Source: Balaenoptera acutorostrata (Eukaryota > Chordata > Mammalia > Artiodactyla > Balaenopteridae). Taken from it: a DNA stretch of 64,000 nucleotides. Under the pieces are notes generated by a model. It did no database searches, was not told where the DNA came from, and saw only the letters and a list, made by a program, of their open reading frames with translations. The stretch covers positions 55,105,000-55,168,999 of the forward strand of contig NC_080079.1 in NCBI RefSeq assembly GCF_949987535.1, given 5' to 3'. Below, piece after piece: positions 12,483 through 24,243 of this stretch (its first letter is position 1; each line of letters starts with the position of its first letter). Both the position numbers and the translations under genes were made by a program.

Positions 12483-12615
12483 ATAAAAGGATGTAAGTCA
12501 GGAGCAGGCAGATGGAAGAGATGCAGAGGGCAGGTATGGGGAAAGGGTGTGGACCTTTCATGCCCTCTCCAGGAGCCACTCTCCTAGCACCTCCACGTGT
12601 TTACCAACCTGGAAC
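12483..12615 (-). repeat. ERVL-type LTR fragment fused to the L1 5' end
   Basis: On the minus strand: 'ccaggttggtaaacacgtggaggtgct', 'ggagagggcatg', then 'tgcatctcttccatctgcctg' and 'atccttttataat'. I recognise these in this order from an old ERVL-class LTR family. LTR similarity stops at 12615, exactly where the L1 TSD begins, and on the other side it joins L1 5'UTR sequence. It therefore lies inside the insertion rather than in the flank. The family name was not verified. A segment of an unusual native L1 5'UTR is the alternative. Confidence 0.55.
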
Positions 12616-12627
12616 AGAATCAGCTTT
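12616..12627. repeat. Right TSD of the 6.8-12.6 kb L1
   Basis: AGAATCAGCTTT, a perfect copy of 6837-6848. It fixes the 5' boundary of the insertion at 12615. Confidence 0.85.
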
Positions 12628-12925
12628 GAAAGTTTGAACACACTTCTGCTTCTAGGCAGGTATGTTTATTTTGCTGTTACATGTTTTCCTTAGGTTATTC
12701 AAGGCAAATTACCTAAATTTTCTTAATGCCACATGACTCTCTTTTTTCTAGAAACTTGTATTTATGTGTTAATCTGGAGGACATGTATAAAACTTTAGGT
12801 TATTTTAACTTTATTTCTTAGAAAATTTAACTCATACTTACATATATCTAGGTTTTGAAATGATAGAGTCTAAATATAATACAATATTATATATTAAACT
12901 TGTTTCCACTATAACTGTTCTCAAT

Positions 12926-13065
12926 TCAGATGACAATTAAGAGAGTAGAATAACTTGCCCAAGTATGCAAAGCTATTAAGAGACAAATAAGATCCTTGAG
13001 CTGCCTGACTGGGAAAACACACTCTATTTTCACCACCTTGCAGTTCTCTTAAAAGCCCTGAGCTA
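12926..13065 (-). repeat. MIR relic, antisense
   Basis: 'agatgacaattaagagagtagaataacttgcccaagtatgcaaagctattaagag' follows the antisense MIR core 'agatgaggaaactgaggc..gtaacttgcccaaggtcacacagctagtaag'. Confidence 0.6.
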
Positions 13066-14439
13066 TCTTTTCTTCACACCCTTAAAATGAAGCTGCACAA
13101 CTTTCAGTAGGTGTTTTCATCATTTGGAAAGATACTGTGTAAGTACTTCCCAAAACAGATCCATTGGGTTCACAGTAAGCTATAATGAAATCCTAGAAAT
13201 TAATGTCCAGTAAAGCTTAGCAGATCTCAACCCTCTGCCTGCCTTGAGGCTGCACAATGCAGCCAAGCTTGTCTAGTCAGTGTCCTCCTTCGGAACACTG
13301 TTGTAGCTACAAGACTATGCTCCTGGGTGTCAGCTGTGGCCAAGAAATTGAAGCAAGCTAAATGACCTACAAGGAACTGTTCCAGACCCAGCTCCATAAA
13401 ACATTGGCATTGAGTAAAATTAATCTGTTTTCTGAGCCTCTTGTTATTGGGTTGCCAAGGAAGTCCCTGCAATCTTTTGGCCTGAGAAAAAGAAAAGTGA
13501 AGCCATGGTTCTAATGTGAATCTTCATCCTTGGTCTGGTCATGGAAAAATGTCTCCCTATTCTTTTTTAGCGCAAAGCTCTCATAATCGTTCTATCTTGG
13601 ATGCCATACAGTTGAAATAGCAACCTGGATTCAGTAGGGAGAGAAATGTTTACAGTTGAAGCACTATGTGATTAGGAGGTCTTGTTTTTACATGGGCATG
13701 TCATGAAAGATGAATTTAACTCATCTGTGCAATGGTGTTCTGACCACCTCCTATTCACCCCACTGGTGGAGGAATCCTGTACCCTAAGTAGCATAAGGTG
13801 AGTAAACATGTGATGCCCAACAGTGGTCTGATGAGATTGGCAGTAGTTTATTAGTCACACATACTAACAGCCCAAACACACTGCAGCATGAACCAGAGTG
13901 ACCAGGGGAAGCAGGCTTTGTAGTAACACAAGGATGGGATGCCCCCGGTTCCCATGGGAGGATGTGACTTGGTTGAATAATTTGATGGTTGGTAGGGAAG
14001 TGAAACCTATTAGGTTGTTGAGGAACCATCTGGTATTGGGGTGCAGGTAGTTTGGCTGACAGGGGAAATAGCAGGGCTAGGAACATTTCCCACTGGGTGG
14101 GGCCATATCTGGTAAGAGCAGGGAAACGTTTCTGGTGAGACTTAAACATGTCAAAGCAGCACTTGAAATTTTAGTTTTTATGATACAAATATCTATAATA
14201 ATAATTTTCTACCAGACAGAGCTCTGAGGGAAATCAGTGAGATAATTGTGTGAAAACAGTAAAATGAAATGTTTTAAAAATTCTTATTTATTCACATAAG
14301 CCTTATTACAAAAACTTTAAAGCCTCATTCTTAGTTTATATTTATGGCTCCAGATCTATATAATAATTTATTACTAAGAAGTGGAGAATATACTTGAAAT
14401 CTTATTTGTGGGTTTACCTCTGCTCCTTGCCATTAATGA
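13066..14439. other. Non-coding; possible unassigned LTR-like stretch
   Basis: No exon recognised. The moderately GC-rich part 13780-14160 contains 'ttggcagtagtttattagtcacac', which in reverse could be a polyadenylation region of an old LTR. I cannot name a family. Minus-strand open stretches here (81 and 121 codons) show no domain. Confidence 0.35.
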
Positions 14440-15115
14440 ATAGGACAGTGCATATACAGTATTGCTGTGTATAATGGCTATCCTCCATTGGAATAAATTG
14501 GAAATGGATTGTGTGGGTTATGCAAGTGGTAGTCAAGATAGTGACAGCCTACAATGTTCAAGAGTCTTCAACACTACTCTCAGGTTTAATAATTTGCTAG
14601 AAGGAATCACAGAACTCAGAAAAGCTATTATACTCATGGTTATGAATTTTTACACCCAAAGAACATGGGCTAAAATCAGCCAAGGGAAGGGAACACCAGG
14701 CAGCATCCCAGAGTCAGCAGGTGTGAGCTTCTACTTGTCCTCTCCACATGGAGTTGTTTGGATGGCACCTATTTTTCCAACAACAGCATGTGAAAATACA
14801 CATGGAGTATTCCCAGTAAGGGAAGCTCGCCCCAGCTTTGGTTTCCAGGGTTTTCATTGGGCCTAGGTCATGTACACATGGGTGACCACCTGCAAGGCTG
14901 ACCTTAGTCTCTCAACCCTTCAGAGGTTGAGCTTATAAGTGTTCCAAGTTCCTCTGCCTTAAATTACATTATTAACATTGACAATCCGCATGTCCCAACA
15001 CCTCTAGGCAAACAAAGCCACTCTTGTTGGACAGGGGCCATTCCAAGGATTTAGGGTTAGCTCCCAGGAGCCAGTGGCAAAGACCACATCTCTCTTTGGG
15101 TAAGGTTAATCCTTT
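14440..15115 (-). repeat. Old LTR-class repeat, antisense
   Basis: On the minus strand, 'ttcataaccatgagtataatagcttttctgagttctgtgattccttctagcaaattat' matches the recurrent 3' part of an ERVL-type LTR family (gagtataacagctttctgagttctgtgag). Farther 5' come 'aaccaaagctggggcgagcttccctta' and 'gtacatgacctaggccc'. Family name uncertain, boundaries approximate. A 134-codon open stretch on the plus strand is incidental. Confidence 0.55.
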
Positions 15116-15124
15116 ACTGCACAC

Positions 15125-15232
15125 TGGCATTCTCTTTCTAGCTCTACCACTAATTCACCAACTTTAATAGCATTGGACATGGGTTTCCTCACCTGTAAAA
15201 TAAGAGGGTTGGACTAGATCAGTGTTTTTCAC
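15125..15232 (+). repeat. MIR relic
   Basis: 'agctctaccactaattcac', 'ttggacatgggtttcctcacctgtaaaataagagggttggactagatca' follows the MIR/MIRc core, including its 'gggttggactagat' end. Confidence 0.65.
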
Positions 15233-16983
15233 ACTTAGCTTTGAGGAGGATTAGGAAACTTCTTAAACTAACTGAGATACTATTGAGTAAAGGAAGCTAC
15301 TGGGAAGCTGCCTGAATCAAAGCAATTTATGTAGTGGACTTTTATCTAAGGCTTAATAGGAAAAAGTATTCTCTGATCACTTAGAAGTAGCAAATCCCTG
15401 GAAATGCATGGTTTCTAATGTTCCCTCCATGTCTAGTATTGGAGGATAGTATGGTTTTAAGAAAAGACAACCTGTTGTCAGATAATTATTTGGATACTTT
15501 GTATTTTAATGTAATAGTATGAAGAGAAAAATATTTTTTTAATTCCAAAGTTATCCTGGACACTTATAATTTATTCTTCCAGATCTGCACATGATTATTC
15601 ATGATTATAATAACATTCTTGATTGGTGGTAGTTTACGTAACATAAACCTCTTTAACTTCTCTATAGATGTTGTCTTGAACCCTATTACGTAAGTGCCAT
15701 TTTTCCATTTTCCAGATGAGTGTTTGGTTTTCAAGTGTATAAGAATTCACTATAGTCAGAATACAATAAATAAATATGAGTACTGAATGCTTCTGTAAGA
15801 GAAATATTAGGTCCTAGTAAATTATTAGAAAATGTAAAATAAATTTTAACTGGATACCTTAACATAGGCTAAAGACTCAGAAGACAGAAGTAAATTTTTG
15901 TATTATCTGTTCCAACACCATTCATTCAACTATTTCAGTGGAGAATTTGAGGGTAGACCCTTGCTAGATAGCCCCTAAGTCTTTTGGACATAATTCAGAT
16001 AACTTAGAATCCCAAGATGTTTGATTTGTAAACTGAAAAGAATTTGACATATTTTTCTCAGACCAAATTGCAAGCTACAGTACAAAGGTTAAACAAAATT
16101 TGAAAGACATTCTGAGGATGCATAGACTAGGAGTTAGTTGACTTGAGTGTTAGTTCCAGCTCTGAAACTCATGAATTTTGTGTCTTTGGATACTATAAAA
16201 CTCCTTTCTCATCAACTTTTTCATGTGTCTAATGAGGGGATTAAGCTGAGTCCCCTGGTTTTTGCAGTGCCTGAAGTTGATTGCCTGGCCTTTTTATAGT
16301 TTAGCTAAGTATTGGATATTTACAACCAAAAACTCAGGATGTATTTTTTTCCTTATTTTGTGAGAAATCATTTCATCGCATCTTAATCACTTGTCAGTGA
16401 TTGCTTCTCACAGGGCAGCTGGGTAGGTTCGAAATCTGCTAGGACTCCACTAGTATGATTCTGTATATTTTATGCAGTTCTCAAGTCACTTTGCTTCTAT
16501 CATGAAAATCTGTTTGACTGTGTAAAAGCCTTGGCATTTGTTTTCCAATTCATTTGACCTTTAAGAACAAGTACACATTCCCAGTTTTGCCACTTCTATT
16601 AAATTACCAGCAATAAAGGGCATGCATTTATTACTACTGCCAATGATTACTAAGAAACTATGCTCTGTGGTTCCAAGGCCATGAAGTGTTACTGTTTATG
16701 TTATGTAGGCTGTGACATCACTTCATGCTGTGCTCATGATGTGTCAGTCCTATTTTGTTCCATAGCCAGCTGGAAGTAGCCAGCTGGAAGTATGGAGGCG
16801 AGAACAGGCAATGCCTATGGTGTAACCAGATTTAGTGGTGGCTATTATAGAACCACACCACTATTATGTATTATGAAATGGGTTATTTCACTGTAATGAG
16901 ATAACATTCTTAGTAACAGTCACTCCCAAGCCCTTAATTTATCTTGTTTGTAAGCAGATGGGATTGTACATATGGATCATATC
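15233..16983. other. Non-coding, no recognised feature
   Basis: Single-copy-looking. A short exact direct duplication AGCCAGCTGGAAGT lies near 16770-16795. I see no repeat family or exon. Confidence 0.45.
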
Positions 16984-16997
16984 ACTAATTAAGTTTT

Positions 16998-17357
16998 TTG
17001 TTTTTGTTTTTTTTAAATAAATTTATTTATTTATTATTTATTTTTGGCTGTGTTGGGTCTTCGTTGCTGCACACGGCGAGCCGCGAGCGGGGGCTACTCT
17101 TCGTTGTGGTGTGCGGGCTTCTCACTGCGGTGGCTTCTCTTGTTGCAGAGCACGGGCTCTAGGCGCATGGGCTTCAGTAGCTGTGGCACTCAGACTCAGC
17201 AGTTGTGGCACACAGGCTCTAGAGCGCAGGCTCAGGAGTTGTGGTGCACGGGCTTAGTTGCTCTGCGGCATGTGGGATCTTCCCGGACCAGGGCTCGAAC
17301 CCGTGTCGCCTGCATTGGCAGGTGGATTCTTAACCACTGCGCCACCAGGGAAGTCCC
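16998..17357 (-). mobile_element. CHR-type SINE (long form), antisense
   Basis: Reverse of the tRNA-derived SINE: the A/T tail lies at 16998-17045, the body runs to CCACCAGGGAAGTCCC, and the B box appears as GGGCTCGAACCC. A perfect 14-bp TSD ACTAATTAAGTTTT flanks it (16984-16997 and 17358-17371). The open stretch through the body on the plus strand is only GC-rich SINE sequence. Confidence 0.95.
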
Positions 17358-17879
17358 ACTAATTAAGTTTTAACTTGCAAAGTGCATTACCCATTCCAGC
17401 CCGTATGCAATAAATAAAACTTAACTTAAAACGTGAATGTAAAGAACCAGCATGCTCAAGTGAGAATGCTCCCTTGAAAGCAAGATCGTTACAGCTATCT
17501 CTGAATATATGAGCTAATAACCAATAAAAAACACAATTCTGTGTAGAAAGCTGCAATTGGTAACCAGTACTTTAATTTCCACCAAGTTATTCCACATTAG
17601 CAAGAAGTTCTGTATGTTCTCCAAACTGTATTATAAAAAGCTTATATTTAAGTAAAATCACCACAGTACTTAAAATGCATAGTACATTTTGGGTTCATTT
17701 TGAATGAGTGAGATTTTTCAACTAACCTAAAGTAAAGCAAACCAATTAGGAAGCCATCTGGGTAAAATTAAATTTTAGGAAATGGCAAGTAAAAATGTGA
17801 ACCCTTAACACTGCCATGGCTTCCAGAGGTTCTCAGAAAGATCTACTGTAAGTGAAGGAACACTTAACCCTTTAAATTG

Positions 17880-18062
17880 GCTAGTGTTTCTCAACCCTGG
17901 GTAAGTCTTATAATCACCTGTGAAAATTAAAATAAATACGAATGCCTAAGCCCATCACAGATATCTTGTTTTAATCGATCTGTTTGTGGGGTCTGGGCAC
18001 TGGCATTTTTAAAAGTTTTTTTCAGGTAATTTTAATGTATAGTTAGGATTTAGGACCCTTGA
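17880..18062 (+). mobile_element. hAT-type MER element remnant
   Basis: Starts TAGTGTTTCTCAACCCTGGG, then 'cttataatcacctgtgaaaatta..aatgcctaagccc', and a second half that is nearly the reverse of the first ('gggcactggcatttttaaaag..caggtaattttaatgta'). This is the palindromic layout of a short non-autonomous hAT-Charlie element. No coding capacity. Confidence 0.7.
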
Positions 18063-18298
18063 CTATGTGTACTTAGCATCAAATTCCCATTTTTCTCATT
18101 ATGCAGTAACAAACTACATTTTCCACTTCCCTTGACTCTGGAAGTTATATTATCAGTTAATTTACATGTTGCGTATGGGCTTTTAGAATATATTGATAAA
18201 ATAATGTAAAGTATTTTCTTAAGGCTTCTCTAAGAATGTCACCAAAATGTTAACATTCTCAAGTATTCTTACATGCTAATAATAATGGTGCTTCTTTA

Positions 18299-18376
18299 CT
18301 CCTCTTCCTCTCTTCTTCTCCTCCCCTCCCCCTCCCCTTCCTCCTCCTCCCCCCTCCCCTCCTCCTCCTCCCTCAT
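18299..18376. repeat. Polypyrimidine tract (CT-rich)
   Basis: About 78 bp of almost uninterrupted C and T, with repeated CCTCCTCC and CCCCTCC units. Such tracts can form triplex DNA, but nothing nearby suggests a function. Confidence 0.9.
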
Positions 18377-18939
18377 GTGTTTCAATATTATGAGAAGAGT
18401 CCAATTTCAGAAAATCTATTTGTAGATTTTGAACTGCCTATTCTAAATGAACTCATCTCTACATACTAAATCTCAAGCTCACATTTTTGGATTTCCCTGA
18501 AGTATGGTGTCATTATGTCAGTTTCCTCCCCCTACTTCCTGACTGGTAGACAACAACCCCTCCAAGCCTTAATAATTATGGTTTAGGGATTTTTCCATTG
18601 CATTTCAGTGAATACATTTTGGGAGCCACTTACTGCTCTGCTGTTCTTATTTTTTGGTCCTATGTTCATTGTCAGATACACTCTTAAAAGGATTTGCGTG
18701 TTCTTGGCAAATGATATATTATTCCATGGGTTGTTTGAAAGGGAACTTAGAGATTATCTAATTAAATATCGTTATTTCATTAAGGAGAAAATGTGGCTTC
18801 ATTTTTATATTCAGGCTAAAAAAGAGAGGTGCCACCTTCCCCCTTCCAATTGGCTGGAATGCATCCATAATAGTTGGAATTGTAGCAGATATCTTGTACT
18901 GTGAGGTGGTGTTGGGATTTGAAGTCATTCATAACAGAA
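18377..18939. other. Non-coding; weak MIR-like hint
   Basis: 'gggaacttagagattatctaatta' near 18740 resembles a MIR-related motif in antisense but is too short to call. A 98-codon open stretch at 18608-18904 has no recognisable domain. Confidence 0.35.
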
Positions 18940-19545
18940 GAACAAAATAAAAAGAAAGTAGATCCCTGAGCCAGTGCCTTGCCAATCAGCTCTGGAGAAA
19001 CAATCTCTGTCAAAGAGAAACAGAGCCAGACATTTGTTAAAGGCAACAAGACAGATTTTATTTTGGCTACTGCAGTAGGGGAAGAGACTTCAGTATAAAC
19101 TGAGCTCACCTCCAATCCAGGCAGAAATGACTGGGAGTTTTAAGGGAGAAAATGGGAATCGGGAGGAGTCAGTAGGGTCTGGAGCAGTCAGGAGTGTGGA
19201 AAATTACAAAAGTTGGTGGGGCTGTTTTTTTAATAACAGACAAGGCAGGTGTTGGCTCAGGGTATATATTTGCAGTTTGGTTTGGAACAAATGGTAAATT
19301 CTTCTGGTAGCCTTGAGCTTTCCCAAGCAGGAACTTAACAAGTCTGAGTCATCTCAGGATATGGCCTTGAGCTGCTGGAAATCATGCTAATGTTTGTTCA
19401 AGTCAACTTCAAGAGTTGGGGATCAAGGAAATCTTTTGTGTTGAGAATCTTCAGTTGTCATAAGCCAAGATTTAGTCCTAGATGAGAAGAGGGCTCAGAG
19501 GAGCCTGATTAAATTTTGGTCAAGAAGAGAGTGCGTCACCTCTAG
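18940..19545 (-). repeat. LTR-like repeat, antisense
   Basis: On the minus strand, 'ctactgcagtagccaaaataaaatctgtcttgttgcc' (about 19033-19070) looks like an LTR R region with an AATAAA signal and T-rich downstream sequence, preceded by 'cttaaaactcccagtcatttctgcctgg'. The body to about 19545 is moderately GC-rich, unlike its AT-rich surroundings. No internal retroviral genes follow, so it would be a solo LTR. Family not identified. Confidence 0.5.
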
Positions 19546-19914
19546 ACATCTTGAATATGAAAATGAAATTAAATTCCAAGTTATTTAATACTATCTCGGG
19601 CTTGTTGAACAAAATTATTACTAATTGTAATGAATACAAGTTATTTTCTTTAAAATAGATTTTATTAAATATTGATGATGAGATATACCATAGCTAATGT
19701 CAGGCAGGTAGTTCATATGTGATGCTGAATTTCAGGAAAAAGATGAGGACTGGGGAAGATTCACGTGGATAGTATTGACAAATCTATGAAATTGAGTTTC
19801 TCAGCAAAGGATGAGAATGATTGGGGAAGAGAAAACAGCCAAGGATAAAATCTAGAGGCATGCCTACTTTTGCTTATGTCTTGAATTGTGAGGGGTTTAC
19901 TTTGTTTTATTTAC

Positions 19915-20312
19915 CTTTTTTTTTCTCCCCAGCTTTATTGAGATATAATTGACAATTAAAATTATATATATTTAATCTGTACAGCTTGATGATTTGATAT
20001 GTGTGTGCATTGTGAAATAATCACTACAACAAGCTAATTAACTTACCCATCATTTCACAGTTACTATTTTTTTTCTTTCTTCCTTTCTTTTCCTGTGGTA
20101 AGAACACTTAAGATCTACCCTCTCAGCAAATTTCAAGTATAAAACACAGTATTGTTAGCGTCACATTGTTGTACATTAGATCTCCAGAACTTGTTCATCT
20201 TGCATGAATGAAACTTTGTACCCCTTGATCTACATCTCCCCATTTCCCCCACCCCACCCCTGATCCCCTGTTAACCACCATTCTACTCTCTGCTTCTATG
20301 ATCCTTTAATCC
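19915..20312 (-). repeat. Old L1M 3' end, antisense
   Basis: Begins 'agctttattgagatataattgacaattaaaatt' and continues 'ttaatctgtacagcttgatgatttgatatg', 'cacttaagatctaccctctcagcaaatttcaag' and 'tcccctgttaaccaccattctactctctgcttctatga'. This is the well-known order of older L1 3'UTRs read in reverse. Confidence 0.85.
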
Positions 20313-21264
20313 TTCAAAAAAGAACAGGTTTATGCATAAAAGATGTACAGAATGTTTGATAAACACATTTAAGTGGGAGAATATCCTACCTTATTTTCTT
20401 CTCAAACCAATTCTTCCCACTTAAAAGGTAGAAAGCTCATTTCTCCTTGTTTTTCATTTTTTCTCCATTGTTGTCTAATTTGAATATTCTTTAAAGACTC
20501 TGGTTGCTGTGAAACACTCTAATTTGTATTGCTTCTTTTTTATATCTAAGTGCTTCTAGTCATTGCTTTCCATCTATACGATCCACTTGTGCTTATGTGA
20601 AAAGTGATAAATACAAAAGAGAACCTAGTTTTCATTGCAATGTTAAAAAGAACTCATAATTTGAAAAACCTTTGTATTAGTATATTGCAGTAATCAAAGA
20701 TGAAGCTTTATTCTAACATTATGTTGTATATTTCTCTCAAATACCATATTAACTTTTTAATGTGCACTATTATAGTCAATGAATTTAACAATATGCAGAC
20801 AGTTACCTAAGGTTAGCATTATAAGGGAAAAAAACTCTGAATATTTCCAAAGTGAAATGTGGGTCTCCATATGAACCTTCCCCGACATGACTGAAGGAAT
20901 AATGAGAGTAGATATTGAGGCTTCTTAAGAGAAAACAAATAAGCAAATAGACAACAACTCTATAGCAGTACAGTTTACATTTTTTCTAACATTGTTGACT
21001 CTGGGTGACTTGTTGATTTCTGGTGTTCAAGGCCCCACCTCTACTTCCGAGAGTTAAAACATGACCAGCCTGTTGAAGGAAAGGGATGAGGTCATCAGCC
21101 CAGAGAGCAAAATTTGGGACTCTTATCTATGATTGTCTCCTCATCTGCCCTATGGGCTCTCTAAAGACATACACTAAAGAATAAAACCATTTTTGAACGT
21201 CAGGTTTAGAAAAGAGCAATGGACCATATGGTTAATGGGTTATTGTTAATAATCCTAAATGCTT
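20313..21264. other. Non-coding, no recognised feature
   Basis: AT-rich sequence with no identifiable repeat or exon. A short TTCAA-type simple repeat lies at its right edge (about 21268-21295). Confidence 0.45.
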
Positions 21265-22115
21265 CTATTCAGTTCAATTCAATTCAATTCAGTTCATATC
21301 TTCTGAGTATTAGCAATAGGCTAAAACTTTGCTAGACCCTAGTGGTGTAGAGATATTCACGATAAGACCCTTGTGTCTGAGTACAATAAAACGGAAGATT
21401 AGTAAATAACATGGCTGCAAATCATTGCAGTTTGTGCTGTGTGTAGGACAACATGGTAACAAAGACAACTAATTATTGACAGGTTTATAGAGAAAATGTG
21501 ACTTAGGGAAGAGTACACTGAAGAAATGATGCTTGGATTGAGTAGAAATGGGTGCATAAAAATCATCAAGGGAAGGGGAGGCAGTAAACGGGACAAAATA
21601 TGTGTGAGTATAAAGGAGCATGTGATGTTTAGAAAAAGTTGTAAGTGTTAAGGATAGCTTAAACAGAGGTAGCATATGGAAGACAGGTAGGAGAGGAAGT
21701 TAAAAAAGTAGAAAGAGTCCATATTATTTATTCCATGATAAAAAATATACTCTAACATAAATACAATAGAAGCTTTTAAGTAGGACAGTAACAGTTGAGA
21801 TTTGTGATTTAGAAATATGATTCTGACATCATTGCAGATTAAGAGCAAGAAGAGTGGAAGAAAGAAGATGTAAGGTGGGTGTTCAGGAGGCTATCACTGT
21901 TTGTAAAATTCATGGGGGAGATTGATGTTAGTGTAAAAGTGCTCAAAGAATAAACAACTGAATTCATGTCATGGCAGTAGATACGGGGAAGGAGAAAAGA
22001 ATTTGAGACACATTAAAGAGGCAGATTAAGAGAACTGATGACTGATGGAATGTGGAAAATGAGAGAGAAGCAAGTGTCTGGGATGATTATGTTTTGTGTT
22101 CGATAAAATATGATA
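21265..22115 (-). repeat. L2 LINE, long antisense segment
   Basis: The text follows L2 read backwards from near its 3' end: a degraded 'ctgagtattagcaataggc..tttgctagaccctagtggtgtagagatattcacgataag', then 'ttgacaggtttatagagaaaatgtgacttagg', 'tcaggaggctatcactg', 'ggcagtagatacggggaagg' and 'gatgactgatggaatgtgg..gagagaagcaagtgtctgggatgattatg'. Consistent order over about 850 bp supports one old element. No frame is open. Confidence 0.65.
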
Positions 22116-24243
22116 GTCATTCAGTTAAAGACTGCAGAACAGTGAGAACTGGCCTTTAGAGAATAAGGAGTATAAAAATGTAAGAAACTCATGAGTATCA
22201 CAATTTGCTCATGTAAGTTCCTTGGAACATTCTAGATAAAAAGACTAAAGCCATTAACGAAAAAAACGTGGAGAATTATTGTACAAGGTAATTCATGATG
22301 GATTGTATTGTGCCCAGTTATTTCTGAATTTTTACAAAGGCAAATGAAGAATCATGGGGTTGTTTAACATAGTTGTTTGGTACTTGAGATAGTTAGAGCT
22401 TGTAATACATACCTTGTGGTTGACATGAACAAATAAGTTTTATTGCAAGAAGTTTAACTTTGACATTTATTAGCTTTTACACACAAATATGAATTCAAAA
22501 TATTATATATGTGATGTATGAATTTGCTCTTTTAATGATATATATATAAATTTTTTTCACTTTTTTTTAATGATATATTATTAAGTGTTCGGCACATGTA
22601 AATGACTGATGATATTCTAAATACCAGCATAATAATGATAACTTATGTAAAGATTTATAGATGTTTGTATTCAGGCACCAGTGTGAGAGAGTTTCTCAGT
22701 GGAATCTGGCAACATAGTTTCTTAGGTTAGCTTCCCTAAACAAGTTTTCAGATGGAGATTGCATGCACTATGTTTATTGAGTAGTGCTACTGGGAACCAT
22801 ATCTGTGAAAGATGGAAGGAAGGATGGATGAACATACGGAGAAGTTAGGCTATGATGCAATCCGAAGAAAATCTTCAGTTGATTCTGTGGAGAGCTTTGG
22901 AGTTCATCCAAACTTTGTGTTTACTGTAAATTGTTCCTGATTTACATTAACGGAAAGAAATGTGAATTAATTAGATATTCAACTTTAGAGTGCAAATTTC
23001 TTATTTTTCATCTTTAAACATCTAGATCAGTTTAATTGAAAAGTGTTCTGAGACTACAAAATGGGGTGTTAGAAAAATGCTGCACTTGTAGAGCTGTGTA
23101 AATCAAGTTTTCACTGGACAAGATGCAGATACAAATTGCATGGGGAGGTTAATATGAACCAGTTACAGTATCTATTGCCCCATTTCAAATCTTTATCATT
23201 GAAGATTGCCTAAATTAAGGCAATAGATATGGGATGCCTGTGGGGAGGGATTAACCTTGATTGAGACAGCTCTCTTTGGCCATGGGTAAATTCTGGAAGG
23301 ATGTGAGCTTTGGAGGAATGGTCCTGAAGAGGACATCCGTAACTCCATTGTTTGTGCCTCTTGGTTCTACTTTTATATAATATGTTCTCTCTATCTGGGA
23401 ACAGGTCTTCTGCGGAAAGTTAAAAGAAGTTTAATGGAATGAACTATAGTCCCCATCACTACAGTTTGTCCTGGGGACATAACTGATACTCATTTATATT
23501 TCCTCTGCTGCTCATCTAGATTCCCCTTGTCCTTCCAATAAACCCCTAGAAAGCTTGCCCAATCCAGTAACCTAGACCTTCATTTCTGAGAGGTTTGATT
23601 TCCTGGGTGATATAATCTTATCAGACCACTGTATTTGTCTATTTACCATCAAAATTAGGCAAGAAAGTACCAAGAGATGTTCCAGGGGACCATGTGATTA
23701 CCAAAAGTATTCTTCCCTTCCTCAATGTGTTCTAGAAGACCTGTCTTCTCCTGATGATAAGGAACAATTACATCTGACTTCTTTCCTGTCCTCCTGGTCT
23801 CTTGACAATAGGAGCCTGAAGTGGTGGCAACTGTAGCTTTAGGAGATGTTGCTGTATCCTTTGTGGAAGCATTTCTCTTCCAGGACCCTGTACTTCTAAA
23901 ATGCATTGTCCAGATTTGGAGGTTAAAAAGCGTAAATTTACTAAGCAGTCTATAGGAGTGATGTAAGAATTTCTAGAACTTTTATTCTAATTCACTGATT
24001 TACTCTTCAGCTATTTTTAATCTGGGATTCACTAAATCCATTGTAATTAATACAGAAGTTATGATTTTAATACATTTTATGTCTTCCTGGGTTTCTTTTT
24101 TCCTTTTTTTACTTTTTGTGATTGCTTTATTTTTCATCAAAGGAATTTTGCAATTTTGTTAATAATTCAAATGAGATATATCCGAAGGCATTTTTCCCGT
24201 CCTTAAATTTAAACAGCATCCTTAAAGGTTTTGACAGAGGATT
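22116..24243. other. Non-coding, no recognised feature
   Basis: About 2.1 kb of AT-rich, single-copy-looking sequence. No repeat family recognised. A minus-strand open stretch of 83 codons (23655-23906) has no domain or splice context. Confidence 0.45.

Larger units (their letters stand above)
6849..12615 (-). mobile_element. Near-full-length L1 retrotransposon, antisense, inactive
   Basis: Read on the minus strand: about 130 bp of LTR-like sequence (12483-12615), an L1 5'UTR (about 11981-12482), ORF1 (11980-11091), a short spacer, ORF2 (11032-7235), a 3'UTR with the 'acccctctaggtgg' region, and a poly(A)-like end at 6849. A perfect 12-bp TSD flanks it. In L1 orientation the cleavage site reads TTTC/AAAG, close to the L1 endonuclease preference TTTT/AA. 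The 5'UTR appears shorter than in an intact element. Both ORFs carry stops and frameshifts, so it cannot move by itself. Several TGA stops look like CpG decay. Confidence 0.93.

Noticed and set aside
13784..14149. 121-codon minus-strand open stretch
   Set aside because: No recognisable domain; lies in a possible LTR-like stretch of moderate GC, where long open frames occur by chance.
14462..14866. 134-codon plus-strand open stretch
   Set aside because: Runs antisense through an old LTR-class repeat; no homologous protein recognised.
17044..17373. 109-codon GC-rich open stretch (similar ones at 26398-26906, 38140-38573, 51449-51837 and 57225-57563)
   Set aside because: All are CHR SINE bodies read as protein; their similarity to one another comes from the SINE family.
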